12,100 nucleotides of DNA from Campylobacteraceae bacterium (GTDB lineage Bacteria > Campylobacterota > Campylobacteria > Campylobacterales > Campylobacteraceae): the NCBI GenBank assembly GCA_031276365.1, contig JAISNG010000171.1, positions 1 through 12,100 on the forward strand, given 5' to 3'. Positions 1-5,923 of this stretch are shown here, piece by piece. The first letter of the stretch is position 1. Each line of letters starts with the position of its first letter. The translations under genes were made by a program, and so were the position numbers. A model generated the notes under the pieces. The model saw nothing but the letters and a program-made list of their open reading frames with translations, was not told the origin of the DNA and did not search any database.

Positions 1-1
1 A

Positions 2-115
2 ATACTGGGCGATATTCCAATTCTATCTTATTTGTTCCGCTATAAGGACGAATTGAAAAGTACAAGCGTTATTACGGTGATGGTTGAGATATTGAATACT
101 CCAACCGCTGAATAG
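2..115 (+). CDS. Secretin-like protein, C-terminal end only (pIV/GspD family)
   Basis: Only the last 37 codons are visible, in the frame starting at base 2 and ending at TAG 113-115. The peptide starts ILGDIPILSYLFRYKDE and goes on to STSVITVMVEIL. The pattern G-D-I-P-x-L-x-x-L-F followed about ten residues later by a hydrophobic strand matches the end of the secretin domain in type II/III secretion secretins, PilQ and filamentous-phage pIV, where it forms the last strands of the outer-membrane barrel. The large palindrome begins seven bases after the stop, and the replication gene follows on the same strand, so a phage pIV role is favoured over a host secretion system. The call rests on one short conserved segment. 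Confidence 0.6.
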   Translation: MLGDIPILSYLFRYKDELKSTSVITVMVEILNTPTAE

Positions 116-121
116 CTTATT

Positions 122-242
122 TTTTACCTTTTTTCCGTTAGTAGTGGTCTTTCGAAACAAACTTAAAAAACCATTAAATCCTTTTAATAGGTTTTTTCAG
201 TTTGCTTTCGGGTATTTTTCACTACTCGGAAAAAAGGTAAAA
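122..242. repeat. 121-nt near-complete palindrome, candidate phage origin or packaging hairpin
   Basis: The stretch folds back on itself almost completely. Paired arms from outside in are 122-137 with 227-242 (16 bp, perfect), 140-146 with 220-226 (7 bp), 153-157 with 206-210 (5 bp), 158-162 with 200-204 (5 bp), 165-172 with 190-197 (8 bp) and 173-178 with 183-188 (6 bp), with a TCCT tip. That is about 47 base pairs broken only by small bulges and one internal loop (147-152 against 211-219). It lies between the secretin stop and the rep gene. Filamentous phages carry their packaging signal and replication origins as hairpins in such an intergenic region, so this role is inferred. The outer arm could also terminate transcription from the secretin gene, because its 3' side on the minus strand and T-rich flanks resemble a terminator. 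Confidence 0.7.
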
Positions 243-268
243 GCCATCATCTTTGATTAAAACGCAAA

Positions 269-307
269 AACTCTTTTGAGTGAGGCGTAGCCGAACGAAA
301 AAGAGTT
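269..307. repeat. Second hairpin in front of rep, candidate rolling-circle nick region
   Basis: A perfect 9-bp inverted repeat pairs 269-277 (AACTCTTTT) with 299-307 (AAAAGAGTT). Inside it a 3-bp GGC/GCC stem at 284-286 and 290-292 surrounds GTA. It lies about 55 bases upstream of the rep start. HUH initiators nick next to or in the loop of a hairpin close to their own gene in many rolling-circle replicons, so this is a reasonable place for the double-strand origin. No known nick sequence was recognised. Confidence 0.4.
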
Positions 308-360
308 ATGCTCTTGGCTAATTATAAAAAAGGTGTGTACAAATATTTTGGAGCGTTAAA
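308..360 (+). promoter_or_regulatory. Likely rep promoter and ribosome binding site
   Basis: A TATAAA box lies at 323-328 in a run of A/T, with no convincing -35 box 17 bases upstream; weak -35 boxes are usual in this phylum. GGAG at 350-353 sits seven bases before the ATG at 361 and fixes the start of the replication gene. Confidence 0.4.
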
Positions 361-1512
361 ATGATAGATTATGGTTTAAGTGAAATGGATAGAAATTTTG
401 TTATAAACAAGTTGAAGTATCAGCAAAACTATCTCAATGAGAATTTTTATGATACAGGCTTTGAAAAAATACCTTATGCGCTGTTTTTTCGCAATGCATG
501 GCATAATTCACAAAGATATATTGCTGAACTTAATCATCGGATTTATTCTCTCAATCAATACGCTGATGAGCGTTGTTTAAAGCCCATATTCGCAGTTTTA
601 ACGCTTCCAAGCGAGTATCATTGTAAAAAGACCATAAGACTTAAAAACGGTAAAACAAAGCTTGTTAAAAATCCAAAATTTATAGATGATGAGTTTCATA
701 GCGTTAAGGCTGGAAGTCAGCAGTTATCTGCTGTTATTCGTTCTATTTTTAATCAACGTATTTTTCGTTCGATTGCGCTTTTAAACAAGTGCTATGTAAC
801 TACCCGTGAACCTCACAAAGACGGAACTTGCCATTTGAATTTACTTGTTTTTGTCCCATCAGATAAGGTTGAAAAATGTGTTAATGCGATTAAGAATTGT
901 TTTATTGATAAACATTCAAGAGTTGAAACTGCTATCAACAATCCTACCGCTTATGTTATGAAATATATTTTTAAAACACTTGATGATTTGCGTAATCATG
1001 ACGGTGATTTGTCAAAACTTTCAAATTTAACACTTTGGTATATTAAGCATAAAATTCCTCGTGTAACCACTTCAAAAACTTTTATATCGCTTGATGTATA
1101 TAGAATCTTAAAAGGTCAATATGATATTAAAACTTTGACTTATATGTATAAGTCTGGTCGTATTCAGATACTTCTTGACCACAACAATAAAATTGTTCAA
1201 ATCTTTGATGATTTTGGTGAAATATATCAACATATTCGGATTAATAAAGTTTCTTATGAGTGTAAAAATAAGCCCTCAATTGGTTTTAAAAGTAAATTTG
1301 AGTCAAATCCAAATGGTAACAAGCCTCCTTATAAAATGACTGATTTGGAGTTATTTGAGCATTTCTATGGTCTTGATATTGATGCTGTAAATTTGCACTA
1401 TTATGCAGCTTGTAATAATGAGCTTGCGAGGCGTAATTTTAATGTAGAAAAAGTTCCTATGAATTATTTCAATACCGATTTTAATGTTGAAGGGTTTGAA
1501 GATGAGTTTTAA
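361..1512 (+). CDS. HUH rolling-circle replication initiator (phage gpA-like)
   Basis: The 383-residue protein is predicted to nick one strand at the element's origin and stay covalently bound through a tyrosine, starting rolling-circle replication. Residues 150-165, EPHKDGTCHLNLLVFV, match the P2 gpA-type metal-binding motif (family form EPHHDGTPHWHLLLF). Here the second histidine of the HUH pair is asparagine (H158-L-N160). Residues 195-205, PTAYVMKYIFK, give the third motif with paired tyrosines Y198 and Y202 and lysine K201, as in the two-tyrosine Phage_GPA group. The C-terminal half (about 230-383) has no motif I recognise. The protein is much shorter than P2 gpA (over 700 residues), so it is a compact version. 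GGAG seven bases upstream supports the start. Its end overlaps the integrase gene by 11 bases, so the two are probably translationally coupled. The gene is visibly more AT-rich than the housekeeping genes, which fits horizontal origin. Confidence 0.8.
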   Translation: MIDYGLSEMDRNFVINKLKYQQNYLNENFYDTGFEKIPYALFFRNAWHNSQRYIAELNHRIYSLNQYADERCLKPIFAVLTLPSEYHCKKTIRLKNGKTKLVKNPKFIDDEFHSVKAGSQQLSAVIRSIFNQRIFRSIALLNKCYVTTREPHKDGTCHLNLLVFVPSDKVEKCVNAIKNCFIDKHSRVETAINNPTAYVMKYIFKTLDDLRNHDGDLSKLSNLTLWYIKHKIPRVTTSKTFISLDVYRILKGQYDIKTLTYMYKSGRIQILLDHNNKIVQIFDDFGEIYQHIRINKVSYECKNKPSIGFKSKFESNPNGNKPPYKMTDLELFEHFYGLDIDAVNLHYYAACNNELARRNFNVEKVPMNYFNTDFNVEGFEDEF

Positions 1513-2398
1513 CAAATACATTGATTTTTATTTTGAGTTCAAACAAACAGAGCTTAAAAAATCGTCTTTGCATAAGTACAAAGGTATATTGAATAATTAC
1601 ATATATCCGTATTTTGGCGGTTTAACTCCAAAAGAGGCTAATAATATGCACAATATCAGACAATTTCTTTTATCTCTTAATGATATGTCTTTAAAAGGCA
1701 CTCTATCAAGTAAAACAATCAAAGATATTATTATGATTCTTGGCGGTTGTTTGCAAGAGGCTTTTTATGATGAACAAATAGAGAAAAACAATATAACTTT
1801 GCTTCGTTCTATTAAAGCAATAAAACCAAATATCAATCCATTTGCAAGACACGAGGTAAAATTGCTTTTGCAAAATTCCACCGGCTGGTTTAATGTTTTT
1901 CTTTCTATTGCCTTTTATACCGGCATGCGCACTGGTGAAATTTTGGCTTTGCATACGCGTGATATTGATTTAGATAATAGTATTATTCATGTAAATAAAA
2001 CTCGCGGTAAGTTTGGAGTTTCCACTCCTAAAACCATTTCAAGCATAAGAGATATTCCTACATTCAAGCCTTTAAAAATTATTCTTATTGATTATCTTAA
2101 AACTCACGATAACGAATACTTGTTTGTAAATCAATATAGTAATCCTTTTAACTCATCAAAAAATATCAATTTAAGATATTTCAGACCGCTTTTAAAATTA
2201 TGTGGTTTGAGCTATAGGCGTTTATATGAAACAAGGCATACATTTGCTACAAATATGTTAGAGAGCGGTAAATTTAGCGTCAATGAGATAGCAAGATTTA
2301 TGGGACATTCTAATACTCAAATGATTTTTAATAGATACACTGCATATATTGAAAGTGAAAAGAGAAAAAATAAAAATTCTGTTGATATTTACAGTTAA
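1502..2398 (+). CDS. Tyrosine recombinase / phage integrase
   Basis: A 298-residue site-specific recombinase expected to insert and excise the element at the neighbouring tRNA-Leu. Numbering from ATG 1502, an N-terminal SAM-like core-binding region spans about 1-105 and the catalytic domain follows. It has arginine I at R143 (TGMRTGE), the beta-hairpin lysine at K166 (VNKTRG), box II at 241-250 (LYETRHTFAT, R245 with H246), the H at 269 in MGHSNTQ and the nucleophile Y279. The usual first histidine of H-x-x-R is Y242, a change seen in some phage integrases. ATG 1502 is preferred to ATG 1484 because GAAGGG at 1489-1494 sits seven bases before it, while the longer form adds six residues without a better site. 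The start lies inside rep, an overlap of 11 bases. It points at the tRNA, 71 bases away. Confidence 0.92.
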   Translation: MSFNKYIDFYFEFKQTELKKSSLHKYKGILNNYIYPYFGGLTPKEANNMHNIRQFLLSLNDMSLKGTLSSKTIKDIIMILGGCLQEAFYDEQIEKNNITLLRSIKAIKPNINPFARHEVKLLLQNSTGWFNVFLSIAFYTGMRTGEILALHTRDIDLDNSIIHVNKTRGKFGVSTPKTISSIRDIPTFKPLKIILIDYLKTHDNEYLFVNQYSNPFNSSKNINLRYFRPLLKLCGLSYRRLYETRHTFATNMLESGKFSVNEIARFMGHSNTQMIFNRYTAYIESEKRKNKNSVDIYS

Positions 2399-2432
2399 AA
2401 CTTAAATGAAACTTGGATTTTCAAAACTTAAA
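2397..2432. repeat. Direct repeat between int and tRNA, possible Int arm sites
   Basis: The 10-mer AAAACTTAAA occurs perfectly at 2397-2406 and 2423-2432, and its core AAACTT again at 2409-2414. Integrases of this class often bind short arm sites beside the crossover point, so a binding role is possible. The DNA is AT-rich and the repeat is short, so chance is not excluded. Confidence 0.25.
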
Positions 2433-2469
2433 CTCATAAAGCACGATTTTATCTGGATTTATAAAAATA

Positions 2470-2520
2470 TGGTGCGGTCGACGAGATTTGAACTCGTACA
2501 CCCGAAAGCACTACCCCCTC
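2470..2520. other. Putative attachment site (3' half of tRNA-Leu)
   Basis: Integrases of the tyrosine family usually cross over in the anticodon or T arm of a tRNA gene and leave a copy of the 3' part at the far end of the element. The integrase gene ends 71 bases from the tRNA 3' end, so the right attachment site should lie in the tRNA between the anticodon and the CCA. The matching copy is not in the window and is expected to the left of base 1. The limits given are approximate. Confidence 0.5.
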
Positions 2521-2554
2521 AAGATAGCGTGTCTACCAATTTCACCACGACCGC
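2470..2554 (-). tRNA. tRNA-Leu (anticodon GAG)
   Basis: The minus strand folds into a complete class II tRNA of 85 nt. It has acceptor GCGGTCG paired with CGACCGC, discriminator A and an encoded CCA, D stem GTG/CAC and anticodon stem CTATC/GGTAG around the loop TTGAGGG. That gives anticodon GAG at 2518-2520, reading CUC and CUU. A long variable arm and T stem ACGAG/CTCGT around TTCAAAT complete it. It follows atpE on the same strand. Its 3' end abuts the integrated element, so it is the likely integration target; the gene is intact, as expected when the element restores the 3' end. An open reading frame crossing it on the other strand is an artefact. Confidence 0.97.
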
Positions 2555-2559
2555 ACAGA

Positions 2560-2588
2560 TTGAAAGAAAGGGGCTTTTGATGGCCCCT
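2560..2588 (-). terminator. Terminator-like hairpin between atpE and tRNA-Leu
   Basis: On the minus strand AGGGGC (2588-2583) pairs with GCCCCT (2574-2569) around an 8-base loop and is followed by TTTCTTTC. It begins nine bases after the atpE stop. The T run is interrupted, so termination may be partial and some transcripts may run on into the tRNA. Confidence 0.6.
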
Positions 2589-2595
2589 CGTGATT

Positions 2596-2601
2596 ATTAT
2601 A
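2596..2601 (-). promoter_or_regulatory. Possible -10 box for tRNA-Leu over the atpE stop codon
   Basis: A consensus TATAAT on the minus strand overlaps the TAA of atpE (2597-2599). It would start transcription near 2589, just at the terminator-like hairpin and about 35 bases before the tRNA. There is no clear -35 box. It could supply the tRNA independently of atpE, but a single hexamer in AT-rich DNA is weak evidence. Confidence 0.3.
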
Positions 2602-2932
2602 AAAATGGATTTGCAAAAAGCAAAACAAGCGCAATAACAAGCGTATAAATGACTTGCGCTTCAACCATTGCAAGAGCAATGAACATTGTTCCCATGAGCT
2701 TGCCGCCGAGTCCTGGATTCCTAGCAGTTCCTGCTATGGTAGCAGCCGCTGTATTACCCATACCGATAGCGCCTCCAAGAGCTGCAATGCCCAAGCCAAC
2801 GCACGCCGCAAGGACAGAGAATGATTTTAATGTTTCGTTAAGAACAGAAACTTCAGCAACCTGCTCCGCAACCTCTTCCTGCCCAAAAGCCGCCGCAATA
2901 CATACAACCAAAAGAAAAAGAATCTTTTTCAT
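2597..2932 (-). CDS. atpE: ATP synthase F0 subunit c
   Basis: A 111-residue proteolipid that forms the rotating proton ring of the F1F0 ATP synthase in the inner membrane. Residues 1-18 look like a signal peptide or extra membrane segment, and a short acidic stretch follows to about 35. Such N-terminally extended c subunits are usual in Campylobacterota; E. coli c has 79 residues. The first ring helix (about 38-65) carries the glycine-rich GLGIAALGGAIGMG motif, the polar loop is R71-N72-P73, and the second helix (about 80-107) holds the proton-carrying E91 (AMVEAQ). AAGGAG five to six bases before the ATG fixes the start. The gene stands apart from other ATP synthase genes, as is usual in this phylum, with its own promoter and a structured leader. 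Confidence 0.97.
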   Translation of the reverse strand: MKKILFLLVVCIAAAFGQEEVAEQVAEVSVLNETLKSFSVLAACVGLGIAALGGAIGMGNTAAATIAGTARNPGLGGKLMGTMFIALAMVEAQVIYTLVIALVLLFANPFL

Positions 2933-2951
2933 AAGTTCTCCTTAAAAATTT

Positions 2952-3009
2952 TCGCAAAGTCCGTTCGGCTCGCGTATCCCTACTTACCACTTTGCAAGGT
3001 GTGATTATA
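2952..3009 (-). promoter_or_regulatory. atpE promoter with a 5'-terminal stem-loop in the leader
   Basis: A TATAAT box on the minus strand lies at 3004-3009, with no good -35. Transcription should start near 2997. From 2997 the leader reads TTGCAAAGT, which pairs with ACTTTGCGA at 2960-2952 (nine pairs, one G-U). The predicted transcript therefore opens with a stem-loop of about 46 nt that ends about ten bases before the ribosome binding site. Such 5' hairpins protect abundant mRNAs from 5'-dependent decay in other bacteria; that role here is inferred. Confidence 0.5.
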
Positions 3010-3052
3010 ACTACACGGAGGTTAAATTTGCTTTAATCCATGCAAATATCCT

Positions 3053-5221
3053 CTACTCTTTACTCTCCAAACCAAGCTCTATTTTGGGTCCTTTTTGGAA
3101 CAGCACTTTTACCTTTACCTTATCGCCGACATTTACTATATCTGTTACTCTCTCAACTCTGCCTTCGGCAAGCTTTGATATGTGCAAAAGTCCGTCTATA
3201 TCGCCTGGAAGTCCTATAAAAGCGCCGAAATCCGTTACCCTTTTGACAACACCATCAAGTATCGTGCCTTTTTCAAATTCTACTACTTTGCCTTTGTGGT
3301 CTCTGTCATGTCCGCCGCCGCGTCTATCAAACCCGCGCCCAACACCTGCATTTTTGACAATATCCAAGATATGTTCTTTTGCCGCATCTACCTGTCTTCT
3401 GTTGATGCCAGAGAGTTTTACTTCGCCGTTATCGCGGTTCAGGTCTATGGAAACGGTGTATTTTTCTATAATCTCCTTTATTATCTTTCCGCCTTGACCG
3501 ATGATATCTACCATCTTGCTTGCATCCACACTGAAGAGTTCAAATTTCGGCAGAATCTCTTCATTTGTAACTATCTTACTGTTGGCTTCTTCCATAAGAT
3601 TTAAGATATATTCCCTACCCTCTTTTGCCTGATACAAAGCCTCTTTTAAAATTTCAGGTGCGATGCCGCCAAGTTTTATATCCATCTGCAAAGCGGTTAT
3701 ACCGTCCTTTGTTCCCGCGACTTTAAAATCCATATCACCGTCATGATCCTCAAGTCCCATGATATCGGTCAATATCGCATAATCTTCATCTTCAAAAACA
3801 AGTCCCATAGCAACGCCCGCAACAAGCTTTTTCGTCTCCACGCCGGCCGCTCGCAACGCCAATGCGCCGCCGCAAACAGTAGCCATAGATGATGAACCAT
3901 TTGACTCCAATATCTCCGAAACAAGCCTTATTGTATAGAGGCTGTTTTTATTTATCGTCGGCTCAATCGCTCTTTTAGCAAGATTGCCGTGTCCAAGCTC
4001 TCTTCGTCCTGGCGATCTCAAAGGACTCGCTTCACCTACGGAAAATCCAGGGAAATTATAATTTACCATAAACTTATCCGAATTCGGAGCTTTTTCAGTC
4101 AAAAGATCATATGTCTGCGCGTCTTGGTCGCTTCCTAAAGTAACTATTGCCAAAGCCTGCGTCTGACCTCTGCTAAAGAGGCATGAGCCGTGTGTATTTG
4201 GTAGTATGTTTGTGGCTATGGATATTGGTCTTATATCTTTTAATCCTCTGCCGTCGGCTCTAATCCTGCCTTTTACTATCATCTCTCTTACCGCATTATG
4301 CTTGAAAGCTTCAAGGGCATTTTTGACTACACTTTTGTCCCACTCTTTTGCCGCGTTATCCTGCATAATCAGTTCAAGCACTTTTTTAAGCTCAAGCGCT
4401 CGCTCGGATTTTGCCATTTGAGTAAGGGCGCTATAAACATTTAATTTGTAATTTTCTTTTATATGTTGATAGATATCCTCGTTTAAAACGGAGGCTTTAT
4501 ACTCAAGAGCAGCATTCTCTTTTTTGATTGGAGCAAAAACCTGTTCATACAAATTTGAGGCGTCGGAGATTTTTTCTGAAGCAAAATTTATGGCGTCCAC
4601 CATCTCCTCTTCGCTCATCTCATTTACAGACTGCTCACCCTCTTTTAGAGATGAAACCGCCCTCATCTCTATCATCAAAAGCTCATCTTTTGTGCCTGCC
4701 ACATATAAATCAAGCGCGCTGTTTTTAAGCTCTGAGTTTGCGGGATTTACGACAAATTCGCCGTCTATTTTGCCGATTCTAACACCGCTTACACATTTAT
4801 TGACGGGAATATCCGAAAGATACAAGGCTGCTGAAGCTGCATTTAGAGCGCTTACTTGCAAATCAACTTCAGAATCGCAGCTTAGCACAAAAACGACTAT
4901 CTGTGTAGGATAGGCATAGCCTTTCGGGAAAAGCGGTCTTAAACTTCTGTCTATAATCCTTGACGTAAGCGTCTCAAAATCACCCGGTTTTGTTTCTCGC
5001 TTAACATATCCTCCAGGAATTCTGCCCGAAGCGTAACTTTTCTCTATATAATTAACAGTCAAAGGCAAAAAATCCTCTTCAACAGGCGTATCTTCTCTTG
5101 CTACTGTAGCCAGCAAAACCGTATTTTTCACTCTCAAAAGAGCTGCTCCAGCGGCGTGTTTTGCAACGCTGCCGATGTCATAAATCTCCTCTTGATTGTT
5201 AATCTCTATCTTATACTCCAT
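3053..5221 (-). CDS. pnp: Polyribonucleotide nucleotidyltransferase (PNPase)
   Basis: A 722-residue cytoplasmic exoribonuclease that degrades RNA from the 3' end with phosphate and is central to mRNA and sRNA turnover. The architecture is complete: first RNase PH domain (about 8-145), alpha-helical domain (about 150-300), second RNase PH domain (about 320-550), KH domain (about 555-620, GxxG as GQGG 575-578) and S1 domain (about 650-718). The active site is seen as SPGRRELGHGN (403-413) and LEDHDGDMDFK (490-500), in which D492, D498 and K500 match the catalytic D, D and K of E. coli PNPase. Between KH and S1, residues 628-645 form a glycine/arginine/histidine-rich linker. AGGAG lies before the ATG, which follows the upstream stop codon with no gap (TAG then ATG), so the two genes are translationally coupled. 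Confidence 0.98.
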   Translation of the reverse strand: MEYKIEINNQEEIYDIGSVAKHAAGAALLRVKNTVLLATVAREDTPVEEDFLPLTVNYIEKSYASGRIPGGYVKRETKPGDFETLTSRIIDRSLRPLFPKGYAYPTQIVVFVLSCDSEVDLQVSALNAASAALYLSDIPVNKCVSGVRIGKIDGEFVVNPANSELKNSALDLYVAGTKDELLMIEMRAVSSLKEGEQSVNEMSEEEMVDAINFASEKISDASNLYEQVFAPIKKENAALEYKASVLNEDIYQHIKENYKLNVYSALTQMAKSERALELKKVLELIMQDNAAKEWDKSVVKNALEAFKHNAVREMIVKGRIRADGRGLKDIRPISIATNILPNTHGSCLFSRGQTQALAIVTLGSDQDAQTYDLLTEKAPNSDKFMVNYNFPGFSVGEASPLRSPGRRELGHGNLAKRAIEPTINKNSLYTIRLVSEILESNGSSSMATVCGGALALRAAGVETKKLVAGVAMGLVFEDEDYAILTDIMGLEDHDGDMDFKVAGTKDGITALQMDIKLGGIAPEILKEALYQAKEGREYILNLMEEANSKIVTNEEILPKFELFSVDASKMVDIIGQGGKIIKEIIEKYTVSIDLNRDNGEVKLSGINRRQVDAAKEHILDIVKNAGVGRGFDRRGGGHDRDHKGKVVEFEKGTILDGVVKRVTDFGAFIGLPGDIDGLLHISKLAEGRVERVTDIVNVGDKVKVKVLFQKGPKIELGLESKE

Positions 5222-5914
5222 CTATTCATCTCCTTGTGATTTTTGAAACGATATGTAATGTTTGTTGGATTCTAAAATTTTTAAAATCTCATCGCAGTTC
5301 AAATCTTCTTCTTTTGACTTGTAATAAAAATCTGTGTTTACAAAATTTGCTATACGGCTCAGACAAAAAAGTCCATCTACTTCGCTCTCAAGCATCGCGG
5401 CTGTATTTTGCGCGATAACAGGTGCGGCAAAAGAGGCGGATTTAACCTTTTCCAAAATAGCAGTTTTCATGGATACAAGAGCTCTCATGCCGCTCTCGCA
5501 GCCTATATCCATGAGCAGTACATTTTTGCCTTTTAGGTTTGCCAAAGGAGCTCCTTTTCTGTATTTATATATTTTTTTCAAAATACTCTCTTCATATTTT
5601 CTTTTGGCTTCCCCGTAAATGTAATCCAGCTTTATGCCAAAAGATTCAATAAGCGCCGTTTGCATGACTATCTCTTCGCTTTCGCTTACTACGCCTATGA
5701 TGCATTCGGGGTTGTTCGGCGCAAAAATCGGTTCGCTGAACATGATATCAAAAGGCAAATCAACGCTGTTTGAGATAAAATTCACCATTGGAACGGATGC
5801 GAGCGACAATGCCATCAATATCCACTCTTCATCTTCCATTTGATGCATCGGCAGCATGTCCAAAAGCTTTTCTGCCGCCGCTTCATAAGATGCAAACATA
5901 AATCCTTCGCTCAT
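5222..5914 (-). CDS. Phosphoribosyltransferase-like protein upstream of pnp
   Basis: A 230-residue soluble protein that resembles type I phosphoribosyltransferase-fold proteins (COG1926-like). A core strand-loop at 131-147 (NVLLMDIGCESGMRALV) sits where these enzymes have the PRPP loop (VxLVDDGxATGxT). The two acidic residues and the threonine are mostly lost: MDIGCESG replaces VDDGIATG. A hinge-like strand at 71-78 (CIIGVVSE) and helices around 98-118 fit the same fold. Loss of the PRPP signature suggests a non-catalytic or altered function. GAGGAA seven bases before the ATG supports the start. It sits nine bases after lptD and directly before pnp. I infer the fold from the pattern, with moderate certainty, and cannot name a substrate. 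Confidence 0.6.
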   Translation of the reverse strand: MSEGFMFASYEAAAEKLLDMLPMHQMEDEEWILMALSLASVPMVNFISNSVDLPFDIMFSEPIFAPNNPECIIGVVSESEEIVMQTALIESFGIKLDYIYGEAKRKYEESILKKIYKYRKGAPLANLKGKNVLLMDIGCESGMRALVSMKTAILEKVKSASFAAPVIAQNTAAMLESEVDGLFCLSRIANFVNTDFYYKSKEEDLNCDEILKILESNKHYISFQKSQGDE

Positions 5915-5923
5915 GATTTCCTC

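Larger units (their letters stand above)
1..2470 (+). mobile_element. Right end of an integrated filamentous-phage-like (inovirus) element
   Basis: This is the right-hand portion of an element that continues past the left edge. Seen directly: the tail of a secretin-like protein, a non-coding region with large hairpins, an HUH replication initiator and a tyrosine recombinase, all on one strand, ending at the CCA end of an intact tRNA-Leu. Known of the families: filamentous phages export virions through a secretin (pIV), replicate by rolling circle and keep hairpin-rich intergenic regions; some integrate with a tyrosine recombinase, and tRNA 3' ends are classic targets. Inferred: this is an inovirus prophage. 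The right boundary should be at or just inside the tRNA; the left boundary and the coat, ssDNA-binding and Zot-like genes are not in view. The alternative is another rolling-circle integrative element that carries a secretin. Confidence 0.65.

Noticed and set aside
2406..2648. An 80-codon frame reading VRSTRFELVHPKALPPQDSV on the + strand
   Set aside because: It is the antisense translation of tRNA-Leu, a well-known spurious protein, and has no ribosome site.
3025..3047. A 6-bp inverted repeat (ATTTGC/GCAAAT) after pnp as its terminator
   Set aside because: The stem is short and AT-rich and has only a few Ts after it; it also lies within the likely atpE promoter.
3084..5843. Several + strand frames opposite pnp and the PRTase-like gene
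   Set aside because: They have low-complexity serine/leucine-rich translations typical of antisense reading, and the minus-strand genes carry full family motifs.
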